A stretch of 64,000 bases of DNA from Paenibacillus azoreducens. GTDB lineage: Bacteria; Bacillota; Bacilli; Paenibacillales; Paenibacillaceae. Positions within the stretch are counted from its first letter, which is position 1, and each line of letters starts with the position of its first letter. Location of the stretch: NCBI RefSeq assembly GCF_021654775.1, contig NZ_AP025343.1, positions 3,005,501 through 3,069,500 of the forward strand, in the 5' to 3' direction. The position numbers were made by a program, and so were the translations under genes. The notes below the pieces were generated by a model, which did no database searches, was not told the DNA's origin, and worked only from the letters and a program-made list of their open reading frames with translations. Shown piece by piece: positions 45,206 to 52,345 of the stretch.

Positions 45206-46010
45206 TAGAAATCTCTCCTTCAAAAATTTTTTTGATTAAAGTCGAGTAATCTCTAAGTTGAGAAGCTGTTGCGTGGGGTTTTAGTGTCTCGAATAATGCG
45301 ACAGATTTTTTAAAATATTTGTCGTTTCCTATTTTATCAGAAAATACTAAATTATGTAAAGATCTGTTGATAGCATTTTTAAAATTATTATTTAAAGAAT
45401 CATATAACGACAGCATGAATGAAAATGATAGATACCTCGTTGCCGATACTTTCTCGGCGTGATAGGAGTCTTGAACGTAATATGTCAGCTGCTCCAACTC
45501 GCGATCAATGTTATAGCCATGGTAGATGGCTGATTCAAGCAAGGTGATAAGCCCCGAAAGAATTTGATCATGGTTTTGTTCCAGGTATTCTACATACTCC
45601 GACAGTTTGGTTTTGTTCCCGGTCAAGATTTCGAGTGTCAATAAGTTGCCTTTGGCGAATTTTCTGAAATCTTCAATTACTGTATACGCTTCATCCGTCG
45701 AATCATTGAGCCAACCTAAATCCGAGTAATAGTCAATACATTCGAATGCATCCGGGAACATTTTTAATTTCTGAAAAGCAAGACCTTTCATCAAGTAACT
45801 GTAACCGAAATAATAAGAAATATGTCTTTTGGTTTCCAAGCCAACATTTAGCCCTTTATAAGGGTTATTGTTGATAGCCTCGGCAGAATCCAATAAGCTG
45901 GCAGATAATGAGATGACTTCCTCCCAGTTCTCGAATGCATACGCCATTTTTACCATATTGACCAATGTGTCTATATCTATTTGTTCAATCGCAGTATAGC
46001 TTTCAAGCAA
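45153..46010 (-). CDS. TPR-type peptide-sensor-like protein (Rap/RRNPP-like, no HTH)
   Basis: 285 residues, all alpha-helical, with TPR-like spacing (YYFGYSYLMKGLAFQKLKMF followed by PDAFECIDYYSDLGW). It resembles the C-terminal tetratricopeptide half of Xre-TPR (RRNPP) regulators but has no helix-turn-helix. The TTG start at 46010 lies 7 nt after AAAGGAGG and an in-frame TAA lies upstream, so the protein is not truncated by mis-annotation. Its 3' end overlaps the repeat-peptide gene by 53 nt. Inference: it binds the re-imported peptide and acts by protein contact, as Rap proteins do. Confidence 0.72.
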   Translation of the reverse strand: MLESYTAIEQIDIDTLVNMVKMAYAFENWEEVISLSASLLDSAEAINNNPYKGLNVGLETKRHISYYFGYSYLMKGLAFQKLKMFPDAFECIDYYSDLGWLNDSTDEAYTVIEDFRKFAKGNLLTLEILTGNKTKLSEYVEYLEQNHDQILSGLITLLESAIYHGYNIDRELEQLTYYVQDSYHAEKVSATRYLSFSFMLSLYDSLNNNFKNAINRSLHNLVFSDKIGNDKYFKKSVALFETLKPHATASQLRDYSTLIKKIFEGEISNEEGFNFSHRFSHHRIQ

Positions 46011-46253
46011 AGGAATAACCTCCTTTGTATTACAAATATTAACATTATATATTATATAAGGATATTCAACATATGGTCAATAACCTGGAGGGGCTATTAA
46101 AAATGTTAATTAGATAGATTCATAAATAATTCAGTATTTATTTTGAAAATGATAATCATCGGGCGTACCCTCAAAGAAGCCAGGCCGCTTTTCAACGGAA
46201 ATTTTCCTTACGATATCAGGCTCTATTTTTCTCTGAAGATGATTTTTGAAATG
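46011..46253. other. Intergenic region with a Fur-box-like sequence
   Basis: An AT-rich stretch upstream of the TPR gene. TGAAAATGATAATCA at 46144-46158 differs from the 7-1-7 Fur box at two positions; with no iron gene nearby it may be chance. No gene is seen. Confidence 0.3.
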
Positions 46254-46280
46254 AAAAAAGAAGGGTCTTTCGACCCTTCA
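46254..46280 (-). terminator. Terminator of the zinc-ribbon gene
   Basis: Read on the minus strand, GAAGGGTC-GAAA-GACCCTTC is followed by TTTTTT. The 8-bp perfect stem with a GAAA tetraloop is strong. It lies 92 bp downstream of the stop codon. Confidence 0.85.
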
Positions 46281-46371
46281 CGGTTGCTTACTTGATTGAA
46301 ATTTTAAATGAGTTGTCACTAAAATCCATGCTTGCTCAGGGCTATAACCATTTCTTGAGCCTCTTTTGAAT

Positions 46372-47151
46372 TCATATATCTTGTGAACCGATGTAGTCAT
46401 TAATTTTTGATTCATCAAGGTTAGGTAATAAGATTTTAAATTGATTATAATATTTGGATATCCCAGCTGACAATTCATTGGTTTTTTTATTAAATTCAAT
46501 TAAACTGCCTGTCGGTGAATCGGCTTGATCGGCAAATTGAGTATAATTGCCATACATTTCGACCAATATACCGTAAGCTTTTTGAAATTCTTCAGGTGGA
46601 TTATTCAAGCTCTTCATTAAAGCATCAACGGATTGAGTATTTTCTCTTACTTTTTTTAGAATTCCTTTATCTTCGAGTTCTTCTCTTTGATATTTAATTG
46701 CTTCATTAAAACTATATGCTTTTTTCCCATTCACTTGAATGCCATAACGGGCTTTAATTGCTCCACTCCAAACTGTAGAATACAAATTAGTAATTTTTTC
46801 GGATATGTATGAGTATGCCACTATTTTAATAACAGCTTCGGATATATCATTTTGGTATTTTTGAATCATTGCCGCTTTCGCTGCCGCCTCTTCCTTTTGT
46901 TGTTTATCATTATAATACCAATAACTTGCACTAATCATTGCAATGATAATAATTATAACTAAGGAAATAATGATTGGTTTCTTTTTTGATTTTCTATTCA
47001 AAGACGTTTCATTGTTACTAACAATTGATGTAACCGTACCTGTCTCGATACCACTAGATATTTCCAGCGTACTTTCTGAGACTTTATGTCCACATTTATT
47101 ACAAAAGGTACTGTCATCTGGTAATATTTGATTACAATTGGTACAATACAT
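46372..47151 (-). CDS. Zinc-ribbon membrane protein of unknown function
   Basis: 259 residues. An N-terminal zinc ribbon, YCTNCNQILPDDSTFCNKCG (four Cys), is followed by a Ser/Thr-rich linker, one membrane helix (IIISLVIIIIIAMISASYW, about 62-80) and a mostly helical extracytoplasmic domain. The plan matches the many zinc_ribbon_2/DUF membrane proteins of Firmicutes. No catalytic motif is seen. It is expressed alone. Confidence 0.8.
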   Translation of the reverse strand: MYCTNCNQILPDDSTFCNKCGHKVSESTLEISSGIETGTVTSIVSNNETSLNRKSKKKPIIISLVIIIIIAMISASYWYYNDKQQKEEAAAKAAMIQKYQNDISEAVIKIVAYSYISEKITNLYSTVWSGAIKARYGIQVNGKKAYSFNEAIKYQREELEDKGILKKVRENTQSVDALMKSLNNPPEEFQKAYGILVEMYGNYTQFADQADSPTGSLIEFNKKTNELSAGISKYYNQFKILLPNLDESKINDYIGSQDI

Positions 47152-47525
47152 AGTTCTATTTCCCCCTAAATAACAAAGTGAGTAAATTTTACCACGAATC
47201 GAAGGGTAGGTATATAGTCTTGATTGGTTGAATTTTAAAACATATACTTTTTATAATAAAAATAGACATGACAATCTATAGCTTTCATTATATGACTATC
47301 TAATCAGGTAGGTGAACATTATACGAACAAACGATTTTGTTTAAGCACATGTACGAAGAAGATAGAAGTTTGATATGCACCCAGGTAACTGGTTGATAAA
47401 AAGAAGGGGGTTATAAGTACATTTGAAAATGCTATTGAACTGGCTGTAAATTCTGAATAAACATCCAAAAGCCAAACTTTCATCTTAACACCCCGAGATT
47501 TAATTTTCTGAAGTCGTACCTCAAT
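47152..47525. other. Intergenic region, no supported gene
   Basis: An AT-rich region between the zinc-ribbon gene and the MazEF promoter. A minus-strand frame at 47319-47600 lacks a ribosome site and overlaps the mazE start; it is judged accidental. Confidence 0.55.
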
Positions 47526-47555
47526 TTGACTTTTTATTAACAATAGGTTTATACT
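47526..47555 (+). promoter_or_regulatory. mazEF promoter
   Basis: TTGACT and TATACT are separated by 18 nt. GTATATAC (47558-47565), just downstream, is a perfect 8-bp palindrome and a possible site for MazE autoregulation. Confidence 0.6.
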
Positions 47556-47585
47556 TTGTATATACTTTAGTTTGGGGGCGGTTCC

Positions 47586-47816
47586 ATGTTTCAAGTTCAA
47601 AAATGGGGTAACAGCTTAGGCATTCGCATCCCGAAGTCCCTTGCCTTGAAGGTTGGTATTAAGGAAGGCTCTGAGGTCGATCTTGATGTGGAAGATGGTC
47701 ATCTTGTAATAAAGCCGAAGTCGGCAACACTGGATGAACTTCTTGCCCAGGTCACGCCGGAAAATCTCCATAAAGAGGTTTCTACTGGTGAACCACAAGG
47801 ACAGGAGTCATGGTAA
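47586..47816 (+). CDS. mazE: MazE-type antitoxin (AbrB/SpoVT fold)
   Basis: 76 residues. The swapped-hairpin AbrB DNA-binding domain is visible (VQKWGNSLGIRIPKSLALKV), followed by an acidic, flexible C-terminus that normally wraps around the toxin. It follows GGGGGCGG and overlaps the toxin gene by 7 nt, the standard antitoxin-first layout. Confidence 0.92.
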   Translation: MFQVQKWGNSLGIRIPKSLALKVGIKEGSEVDLDVEDGHLVIKPKSATLDELLAQVTPENLHKEVSTGEPQGQESW

Positions 47817-48151
47817 GTTATTCGTATGTGCCAGATCGCGGCGACTTGGTGTGGTTGCAATTCAACCCACAAGCAGGTCATGAACAAGCTGGAAAGCGTC
47901 CTGCCTTGGTCATCTCACCTGCCGCGTATAACGGTAAGGTTGGGCTTTCTCTGCTCTGTCCGGTAACGTCCAAGATCAAGGGCTACCCATTCGAGGTTGT
48001 CATTCCGCAGGATGTACCTATCGAGGGGGTAATACTCTCCGATCAGGTAAAAAGTCTCGACTGGCAGTCTAGACAGGCAACCTTCATCTGCAAAGTACCA
48101 GATGAGACGTTGGTTGAGGTTGTTTCCAAAATGGAGTTGTTGATTCGATAA
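47810..48151 (+). CDS. mazF: MazF/PemK-type mRNA interferase toxin
   Basis: 113 residues. The PemK/MazF fold shows RGDLVWLQFNPQAGHEQAGK with RPALVISP, the SLLCPVTSKIKGYPFEV strand region and VILSDQVKSLDW. The family cuts mRNA at short sequence motifs. It is translated with the antitoxin through the 7-nt overlap. The pair is of the PemIK/ChpBS kind, not the Bacillus EndoA kind. Its target motif cannot be predicted. Confidence 0.92.
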   Translation: MVSYSYVPDRGDLVWLQFNPQAGHEQAGKRPALVISPAAYNGKVGLSLLCPVTSKIKGYPFEVVIPQDVPIEGVILSDQVKSLDWQSRQATFICKVPDETLVEVVSKMELLIR

Positions 48152-48257
48152 CAGTTGTGCCTTCCAACGGGGTTACTTGGAAGGCATTTTCGTATTTATA
48201 TATTGTTCTTTTACCTGAAAGGATAGATTACTATAGAAGTTTCCGTATTGCAGAGTC

Positions 48258-48476
48258 TTAGGTAGATGGGTAAGGCTCTTTTTTATTGGTTCTATTTAAT
48301 AAATAATCAGTGCTTGTATGATGGAAATCAGCGAGTTTGATCAAGATTGCCGTTGGAATATCCACATCACCTCGCTCATAATTACTGTAAATTCGTTGGC
48401 TGCAATTTAGATACTCGGCCATTTGAGTCTGAGTTAAATCCTTGTCCTCACGTAGGTTTCGGATTCGTTGGTACAT
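48258..48476 (-). CDS. Small Xre-type transcriptional regulator
   Basis: 72 residues, essentially one helix-turn-helix domain (LTQTQMAEYLNCSQRIYSNY) followed by the typical LADFHHTSTDYLLNRT. ATG 48476 follows GGGGGTG; codons up to 48572 run through the operator region and are rejected. It is divergent from a DUF6809 gene, with two inverted repeats between them. Confidence 0.85.
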   Translation of the reverse strand: MYQRIRNLREDKDLTQTQMAEYLNCSQRIYSNYERGDVDIPTAILIKLADFHHTSTDYLLNRTNKKEPYPST

Positions 48477-48505
48477 GTTATACACCCCCAAAACAAACAA
48501 TATAT

Positions 48506-48548
48506 TAGCGAGTATTTCGCTATTGATTTTAGCGAAAAAATCACTAAA
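48506..48548. promoter_or_regulatory. Two Xre operators between divergent genes
   Basis: TAGCGA-N5-TCGCTA (48506-48522) is a perfect palindrome. TTTAGCGA-N5-TCACTAAA (48528-48548) is a second palindrome with one mismatch per arm pair. Both have the same 5-bp centre and related half-sites, as expected for a small phage-type repressor dimer. Confidence 0.75.
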
Positions 48549-48593
48549 ATCAGTTAAAGGAAGTTCACTCATTTTGGAAGAGAGGTGTATAAA

Positions 48594-48881
48594 ATGAACA
48601 TTTTAGAAGAAATGTATTACGGAAATTACCGTCCAAATGAACGAGTTCATACAGAAGAATCAGAGTATGCATTTGTGGCCGAGAATATTGATCGAATCGT
48701 GAAAACCCTGAGCAATAATCTATCGAATCAGAATTGTGAGCAATTCGAAAAATTATTGGAGTTATACCATGAATTGATATCGATACAGTCTGCATCTGCT
48801 TACTCCGTTGGATTCAAAATGGGAACATTGATGATGATTGAAGTATTGGTTGGTAATGAAGATCTAATACATAAGAGTTAA
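48594..48881 (+). CDS. DUF6809-like small protein
   Basis: 95 residues, predicted helical. The opening NILEEMYYGNYRPNE and the late YSVGFKMGTLMMIEVL match the DUF6809 family, small proteins often found beside phage-type Xre regulators in Firmicutes. Function unknown. ATG 48594 follows GAGAGGTG. It is probably repressed by the divergent Xre protein. Confidence 0.75.
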   Translation: MNILEEMYYGNYRPNERVHTEESEYAFVAENIDRIVKTLSNNLSNQNCEQFEKLLELYHELISIQSASAYSVGFKMGTLMMIEVLVGNEDLIHKS

Positions 48882-48913
48882 TATATGATGTTAATAAACA
48901 AATGTTACCAGAA

Positions 48914-48955
48914 ATAGGCCGCCCTTAAAACAACTTAGGGTACGGCCTATTTTTG
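48914..48955 (+). terminator. Terminator of the DUF6809 gene
   Basis: ATAGGCCG and CGGCCTAT form the outer stem, with an inner CCCT/AGGG pairing, followed by TTTTT. Confidence 0.8.
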
Positions 48956-48991
48956 TTAATTTTTAAACCACGAAATAAAAAGATTTATATA

Positions 48992-49045
48992 AAAACAGTC
49001 TAGTTTTCTCTTTTATTAAAGGGAAAGCTAGACTGTTTTATTTTT
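48992..49045. terminator. Bidirectional terminator before the high-GC hydrolase
   Basis: AAACAGTCTAG and CTAGACTGTTT form an 11-bp stem with an inner TTTTC/GAAAG part. Poly-A and poly-T flank it. It ends the hydrolase transcript on the minus strand. Confidence 0.78.
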
Positions 49046-49078
49046 CCTTTCATATGAATACGGACAATAATATTAATC

Positions 49079-49900
49079 CTAGGCTAACTTGGTGCTCGCC
49101 GGCCCGTCGCCTAAAAAGGTAATAACGGCCTCGTTGAATGCAGAAGCCGAATCCACATTGGAAATATGTGCGCCGCCCTGAATCTCGATATAGAGCGCAT
49201 CCGGAACGCGATCTGCCATGCGCCGGGAAACAACCGGCGGTGACATTCGGTCCCGCTCGCCTGCGATAAACAGGACGGGCATGGAAAGGGAGGTTAGACG
49301 CGTGGTCGCATCGAAGCCGACAATCCCATCCGCCACATACGCGAGTGATGGTCCGTCTGCTGCCGCAGCCAGGCCGTGCCAAACCTGATAGGTCTTCAAC
49401 CCTTCCGCGCTGGCCCGGAAGGGTCCGCCCACATTCATGGGCCAGATGCCTTCAAATCGCTTGACCGGACCGTCTTCACCGCGGAACGTTCTGGCCCATC
49501 CTTCGGCCATGGTCCGGAATTCATCCGTTGCCGTCGTATCGAAGCTGTTGGCGACGATGAGTTTCCCGACGCGCCGAGGCTGTGTGAGCGCGATCTCGAG
49601 AGCCACCATCCCACCCAATGACAGGCCGATGATGTCGGCGGCTTCGATGGAAAGATGATCGAGGAGAGCAACCACGTCCGCGGCGAGGTCGGACACGCCG
49701 AGTGGATGGTCGAGCTTTGCCGAGGCACCGTGCCCGGCATGGTCCGGCACAATCACCCGAAATCCCGCCTCGACCAGCGGCGTTATTTGAGGTGCCCAGG
49801 CACGACCGGAATTACTGATGCCATGCAGCAGGACGACAGGGCGGCCGGATCCAAATTCAATGAAATAATTACGGCGGTTGCCGTTGATGTAGTATGCCAT
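49079..49900 (-). CDS. Alpha/beta hydrolase (enol-lactonase-like), high GC
   Basis: 273 residues. Oxyanion stretch VVLLHGISNSG, nucleophile elbow GLSLGG (Ser near residue 95), acid in GERDRMSPP and His in GGAHISNVD, as in 3-oxoadipate enol-lactonases and related C-C or ester hydrolases. The base composition is clearly higher in G+C than the AT-rich neighbours on both sides, which suggests acquisition from a high-GC donor. A palindrome (50013-50034) that also precedes the MocR gene lies about 110 bp upstream, so MocR probably controls this gene. Confidence 0.85.
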   Translation of the reverse strand: MAYYINGNRRNYFIEFGSGRPVVLLHGISNSGRAWAPQITPLVEAGFRVIVPDHAGHGASAKLDHPLGVSDLAADVVALLDHLSIEAADIIGLSLGGMVALEIALTQPRRVGKLIVANSFDTTATDEFRTMAEGWARTFRGEDGPVKRFEGIWPMNVGGPFRASAEGLKTYQVWHGLAAAADGPSLAYVADGIVGFDATTRLTSLSMPVLFIAGERDRMSPPVVSRRMADRVPDALYIEIQGGAHISNVDSASAFNEAVITFLGDGPASTKLA

Positions 49901-50012
49901 GGTTTTGCTCCTTTGTAGTTGGTTTATCGTGAAAGGCTATCCATTAGAATATCAATGCCCCTCGCCATTTCATTTTAATCGTCAGTACCAAGTGCTACAA
50001 TAAAGGAAAAAC

Positions 50013-50034
50013 GCATCTGTACCGGTACAGATGC
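50013..50034. promoter_or_regulatory. MocR operator upstream of the hydrolase (perfect palindrome)
   Basis: GCATCTGTACC followed immediately by its exact reverse complement, a 22-bp perfect palindrome. The inner CTGTACCGGTACAG recurs, with one pair changed, at 51458-51471 in front of the MocR gene. It is placed between the MocR stop and the hydrolase start. Confidence 0.78.
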
Positions 50035-50068
50035 GCAAGAGCCATGATGCTTTCACCGCCGAAGTAAT

Positions 50069-51439
50069 TCAGGGAAATTTAGAATGGCCTGCTGCGGCGG
50101 TCTGTCGTATTTCATTGATTAATACACCAACGCCATGCTCGATACCATCCATACGCGCAAGAGAAACATTCAACTTTAACAAGTTGTCTTTCGGAAAAGA
50201 AGGAAGATAATGCTTGTCGATCGGTTCAATCCATATTGATTTCCTTTTTAGTCTTCTAATCACTTCATTCGCCGGTATGGTATCATTCAGTTTAATGTAG
50301 GTATGCAGGGAAAATTTCACAGTAGCATCGAATGTAAAAAGATCCCCATTCTGAATGAACTGCTGTTCTAAAGCTGCATGAAGGAGTTGTGATCTTTGAT
50401 CATAAAAGGATTTAATTTTTTGTTTATGCCGGTCAAACATGCTGCTTTTCAAGTATATTTCCAAAGCACCTTGCGAAAGCATAGAACTATCGATATCTTG
50501 AATTCTCTTATACTGCGTAAAAACGGAAAGTAGAATGTCGGGTATGACGGCGATACCGATTCTTAATCCTGGAAAAATGACTTTAGAATAGCTTTTTAAG
50601 TAAATGACACGCGATTTGTCGTCGTAAGCGTATATAGGATCAGCTTTAGTATCATGCTCCAAATCAGCCAAATAGTCATCTTCAACAATATAGACATCGT
50701 ATTTATGCGCAAGGGCAACGATTTTCTTTTTCTCCTCAGTGCTGTAAGAACAACCCAATGGGTTATGGAATCTGGGCATGGTGTAAAAGAATTTAATATC
50801 CTCTGTTTTGAAAATTTCCTCCAGTTCCCCCAAATCGATGCCTCGGGATGTTCTCTTTATTCCTATAACCGGAACATGATAAGTCATCAAATGTTCGATG
50901 AATAAATGATAGCCTGGTTGTTCGATCAAAATTTTTCTTTTTCCGTTTGGGAAGGGAAGAGCGGTCAAAATGGAAAGGGCTTGCTGGATCCCGGAGACAA
51001 CAAAAAGGTTATGGACTTTCGTGAATACCTGATAATTCGCTAATTGTTTTTGCATAATGTTGAGGAGTGATGGCAACCCTTGCGGCGTTCCATAAATAAA
51101 CAAGTCCTGCTTATACGTATCAATGGCCTTATTGACGCAATGTTGGAAATCCAAATAAGGGAAAATGCGGGAGTCCGGTGAAGAAGTCGCAAAATCAATG
51201 GCGCCCTCCTCCTCATAATTAGGAATCATCGTTGATTTGACGACGTAATAGCCGCTTTTGTCCACAGAATAGACGATGTGGCGTCGTTCAAGATCATTTA
51301 GAGCCCGTATAACGGTGCTTTTATTAACTTTATATTGGTTTGCCAGAACCCGAATGGAAGGTAGCTTGTCCCCTTCTTTAAAGGTATGGTTGTCGATTAG
51401 ATTTTCTAATTCTTTAACGATAAGCAAAAATTTATGCAT
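50069..51439 (-). CDS. MocR-family regulator (GntR HTH + aminotransferase domain)
   Basis: 456 residues. A GntR winged helix at 1-70 (KLPSIRVLANQYKVNKSTVI) is joined to a fold-type I aminotransferase domain with VEDDYLADLEHD (Asp for the PLP nitrogen) and YLKSYSKVIFPGLRIG (PLP Schiff-base Lys). MocR proteins use PLP or its adducts as effector; relatives are PdxR, GabR, TauR and EhuR. Operator palindromes lie before its own gene and before the next gene downstream. What the amino acid or vitamer signal is cannot be read from sequence. Confidence 0.92.
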   Translation of the reverse strand: MHKFLLIVKELENLIDNHTFKEGDKLPSIRVLANQYKVNKSTVIRALNDLERRHIVYSVDKSGYYVVKSTMIPNYEEEGAIDFATSSPDSRIFPYLDFQHCVNKAIDTYKQDLFIYGTPQGLPSLLNIMQKQLANYQVFTKVHNLFVVSGIQQALSILTALPFPNGKRKILIEQPGYHLFIEHLMTYHVPVIGIKRTSRGIDLGELEEIFKTEDIKFFYTMPRFHNPLGCSYSTEEKKKIVALAHKYDVYIVEDDYLADLEHDTKADPIYAYDDKSRVIYLKSYSKVIFPGLRIGIAVIPDILLSVFTQYKRIQDIDSSMLSQGALEIYLKSSMFDRHKQKIKSFYDQRSQLLHAALEQQFIQNGDLFTFDATVKFSLHTYIKLNDTIPANEVIRRLKRKSIWIEPIDKHYLPSFPKDNLLKLNVSLARMDGIEHGVGVLINEIRQTAAAGHSKFP

Positions 51440-51453
51440 GAAAGTCAGCTCCT

Positions 51454-51475
51454 GCGTCTGTACCGATACAGATGT
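51454..51475. promoter_or_regulatory. MocR operator before its own gene
   Basis: GCGTCTGTACCGATACAGAT and flanks form a near-perfect palindrome that matches 50013-50034 except at a few positions. It lies 15 bp upstream of the MocR start, as expected for autorepression. Confidence 0.75.
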
Positions 51476-51986
51476 AATTTTAGGCTATTGTAGCATAGGG
51501 CACACCTAATTAAAAATAAATGGACAAGTTTCGCAGGCTGGCCAGCGTCTTATTTTACGGGTATTTCAGCTGTTAATACTGGCGGGTTTGTCTCTTTTTT
51601 TACCGTGAGACGACTGACATTGAAAATTCAAAATTTTTACAAAGAGATTGATAAAGAACTATTTTAGGTTTAAAATGGAATAAAATAGATATTATGGTAT
51701 AAAAAATAGGGGTGAAACAGCCTAGGTTTGTGCTCAAAGCTAAAACATATATCATCCACCACCAACTCTCCTTTTCAGCCTCGTTCCCCATTTCATATGT
51801 GAGGCGCTGCTTTTCCTCTCTGGCTCTACATACTTTGAATCTCTCCGTCTATCAAGTCAATCAGGCAGAATTCTCAATAATTATTTATCGGAAACTGATA
51901 GATATGCAGTCTGAAAGAAAAAAAATATTTTTGTTTGAAATAAAAACCATATAATAAATATATTTACAAATATTGAATGTATATAC
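51476..51986. other. Intergenic region before the RiPP cluster
   Basis: About 500 bp of AT-rich DNA. A plus-strand frame of 80 codons at 51712-51954 has no ribosome site or family likeness. Close to the right end, promoter-like AT blocks accumulate. No second precursor peptide was found here. Confidence 0.5.
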
Positions 51987-52040
51987 TATAATAGAGACGA
52001 ACCGATATGTTTTTAATTACATAAGATTTCTGCTATCGGT
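51987..52040 (+). promoter_or_regulatory. Promoter -10 and structured leader of the precursor gene
   Basis: A perfect TATAAT lies at 51987-51992; the upstream -35 is poor (TTACAA at 17 nt), so an activator may be needed. The leader of about 100 nt contains ACCGATA (52001-52007) pairing with TATCGGT (52034-52040). The precursor follows with GGGGAGGTG. Confidence 0.55.
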
Positions 52041-52099
52041 GAATCTGACCTGAATTGGGTTAGGTACAGCAGTAACATGAAATCGGGGAGGTGAAAAGA

Positions 52100-52261
52100 A
52101 TGAATGAAATCAAAGACCTGTTGGAAGAGATCGAGCTTGAAGTTATCGAACTCGACCAAGTAGAAGCTGTTCCTTCTACAGCAGCGACTTCAGGCGGAAA
52201 CTGGGGTTGCTCGACTTGCGGTTCTTCTTCCTGTTCTTCTACATCTTCTTCTTGTGCTTAA
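52100..52261 (+). CDS. RiPP precursor peptide, thiopeptide-like (53 residues)
   Basis: The ATG follows GGGGAGGTG by 8 nt. Residues 1-24 are an acidic helical leader (MNEIKDLLEEIELEVIELDQ), as in thiocillin- and lactazole-type leaders. A short VPSTAAT linker leads to a core with 4 Cys, 2 Thr and 10 Ser from Ser31 on, containing NWGCSTCGSSSC and ending TSSSCA. The C-terminal SSSCA and the Trp-Gly near the core start recall lactazole's precursor (SWGSCSCQASSSCA). Downstream LanB and YcaO genes predict dehydroalanines and thiazoles/oxazoles. Where the leader is cut is unknown. Confidence 0.88.
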   Translation: MNEIKDLLEEIELEVIELDQVEAVPSTAATSGGNWGCSTCGSSSCSSTSSSCA

Positions 52262-52273
52262 TTTCGCTTCATT

Positions 52274-52316
52274 GACACAAAGGGGAGTAATGGTGAAGTG
52301 GACTCCCCTTTGTGTC
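52274..52316 (+). promoter_or_regulatory. Long hairpin between precursor and enzyme genes
   Basis: GACACAAAGGGGAGT (52274-52288) and ACTCCCCTTTGTGTC (52302-52316) form a perfect 15-bp stem with a 13-nt loop. There is no T run after it, so it is more likely a partial attenuator or a 3'-end stabiliser than a full terminator. It would let precursor mRNA outnumber enzyme mRNA, as in lantibiotic operons. Confidence 0.8.
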
Positions 52317-52345
52317 CATGACCTGGAATGTCTGGAGGTGAAGTC

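Noticed and set aside
46144..46158. Fur box upstream of the TPR gene
   Set aside because: Two mismatches to the 7-1-7 site, an AT-rich background and no iron-related gene nearby; kept only as a note.
46278..46499. 73-codon minus-strand frame overlapping the zinc-ribbon gene end
   Set aside because: It lies mostly inside the zinc-ribbon gene, has no ribosome site, and its end coincides with the terminator only by position.
47319..47600. 93-codon minus-strand frame
   Set aside because: It runs across the mazEF promoter and start, and has no start signal.
51712..51954. 80-codon frame before the RiPP precursor as a further precursor or regulator
   Set aside because: No ribosome site, no leader-like or Cys/Ser-rich segment, and no helix-turn-helix.
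52041..52075. GGGTTAGGTACAGCAG in the precursor leader as a T-box
   Set aside because: The conserved T-box bulge sequence and stem I features are absent and no aminoacyl-tRNA-related gene follows.
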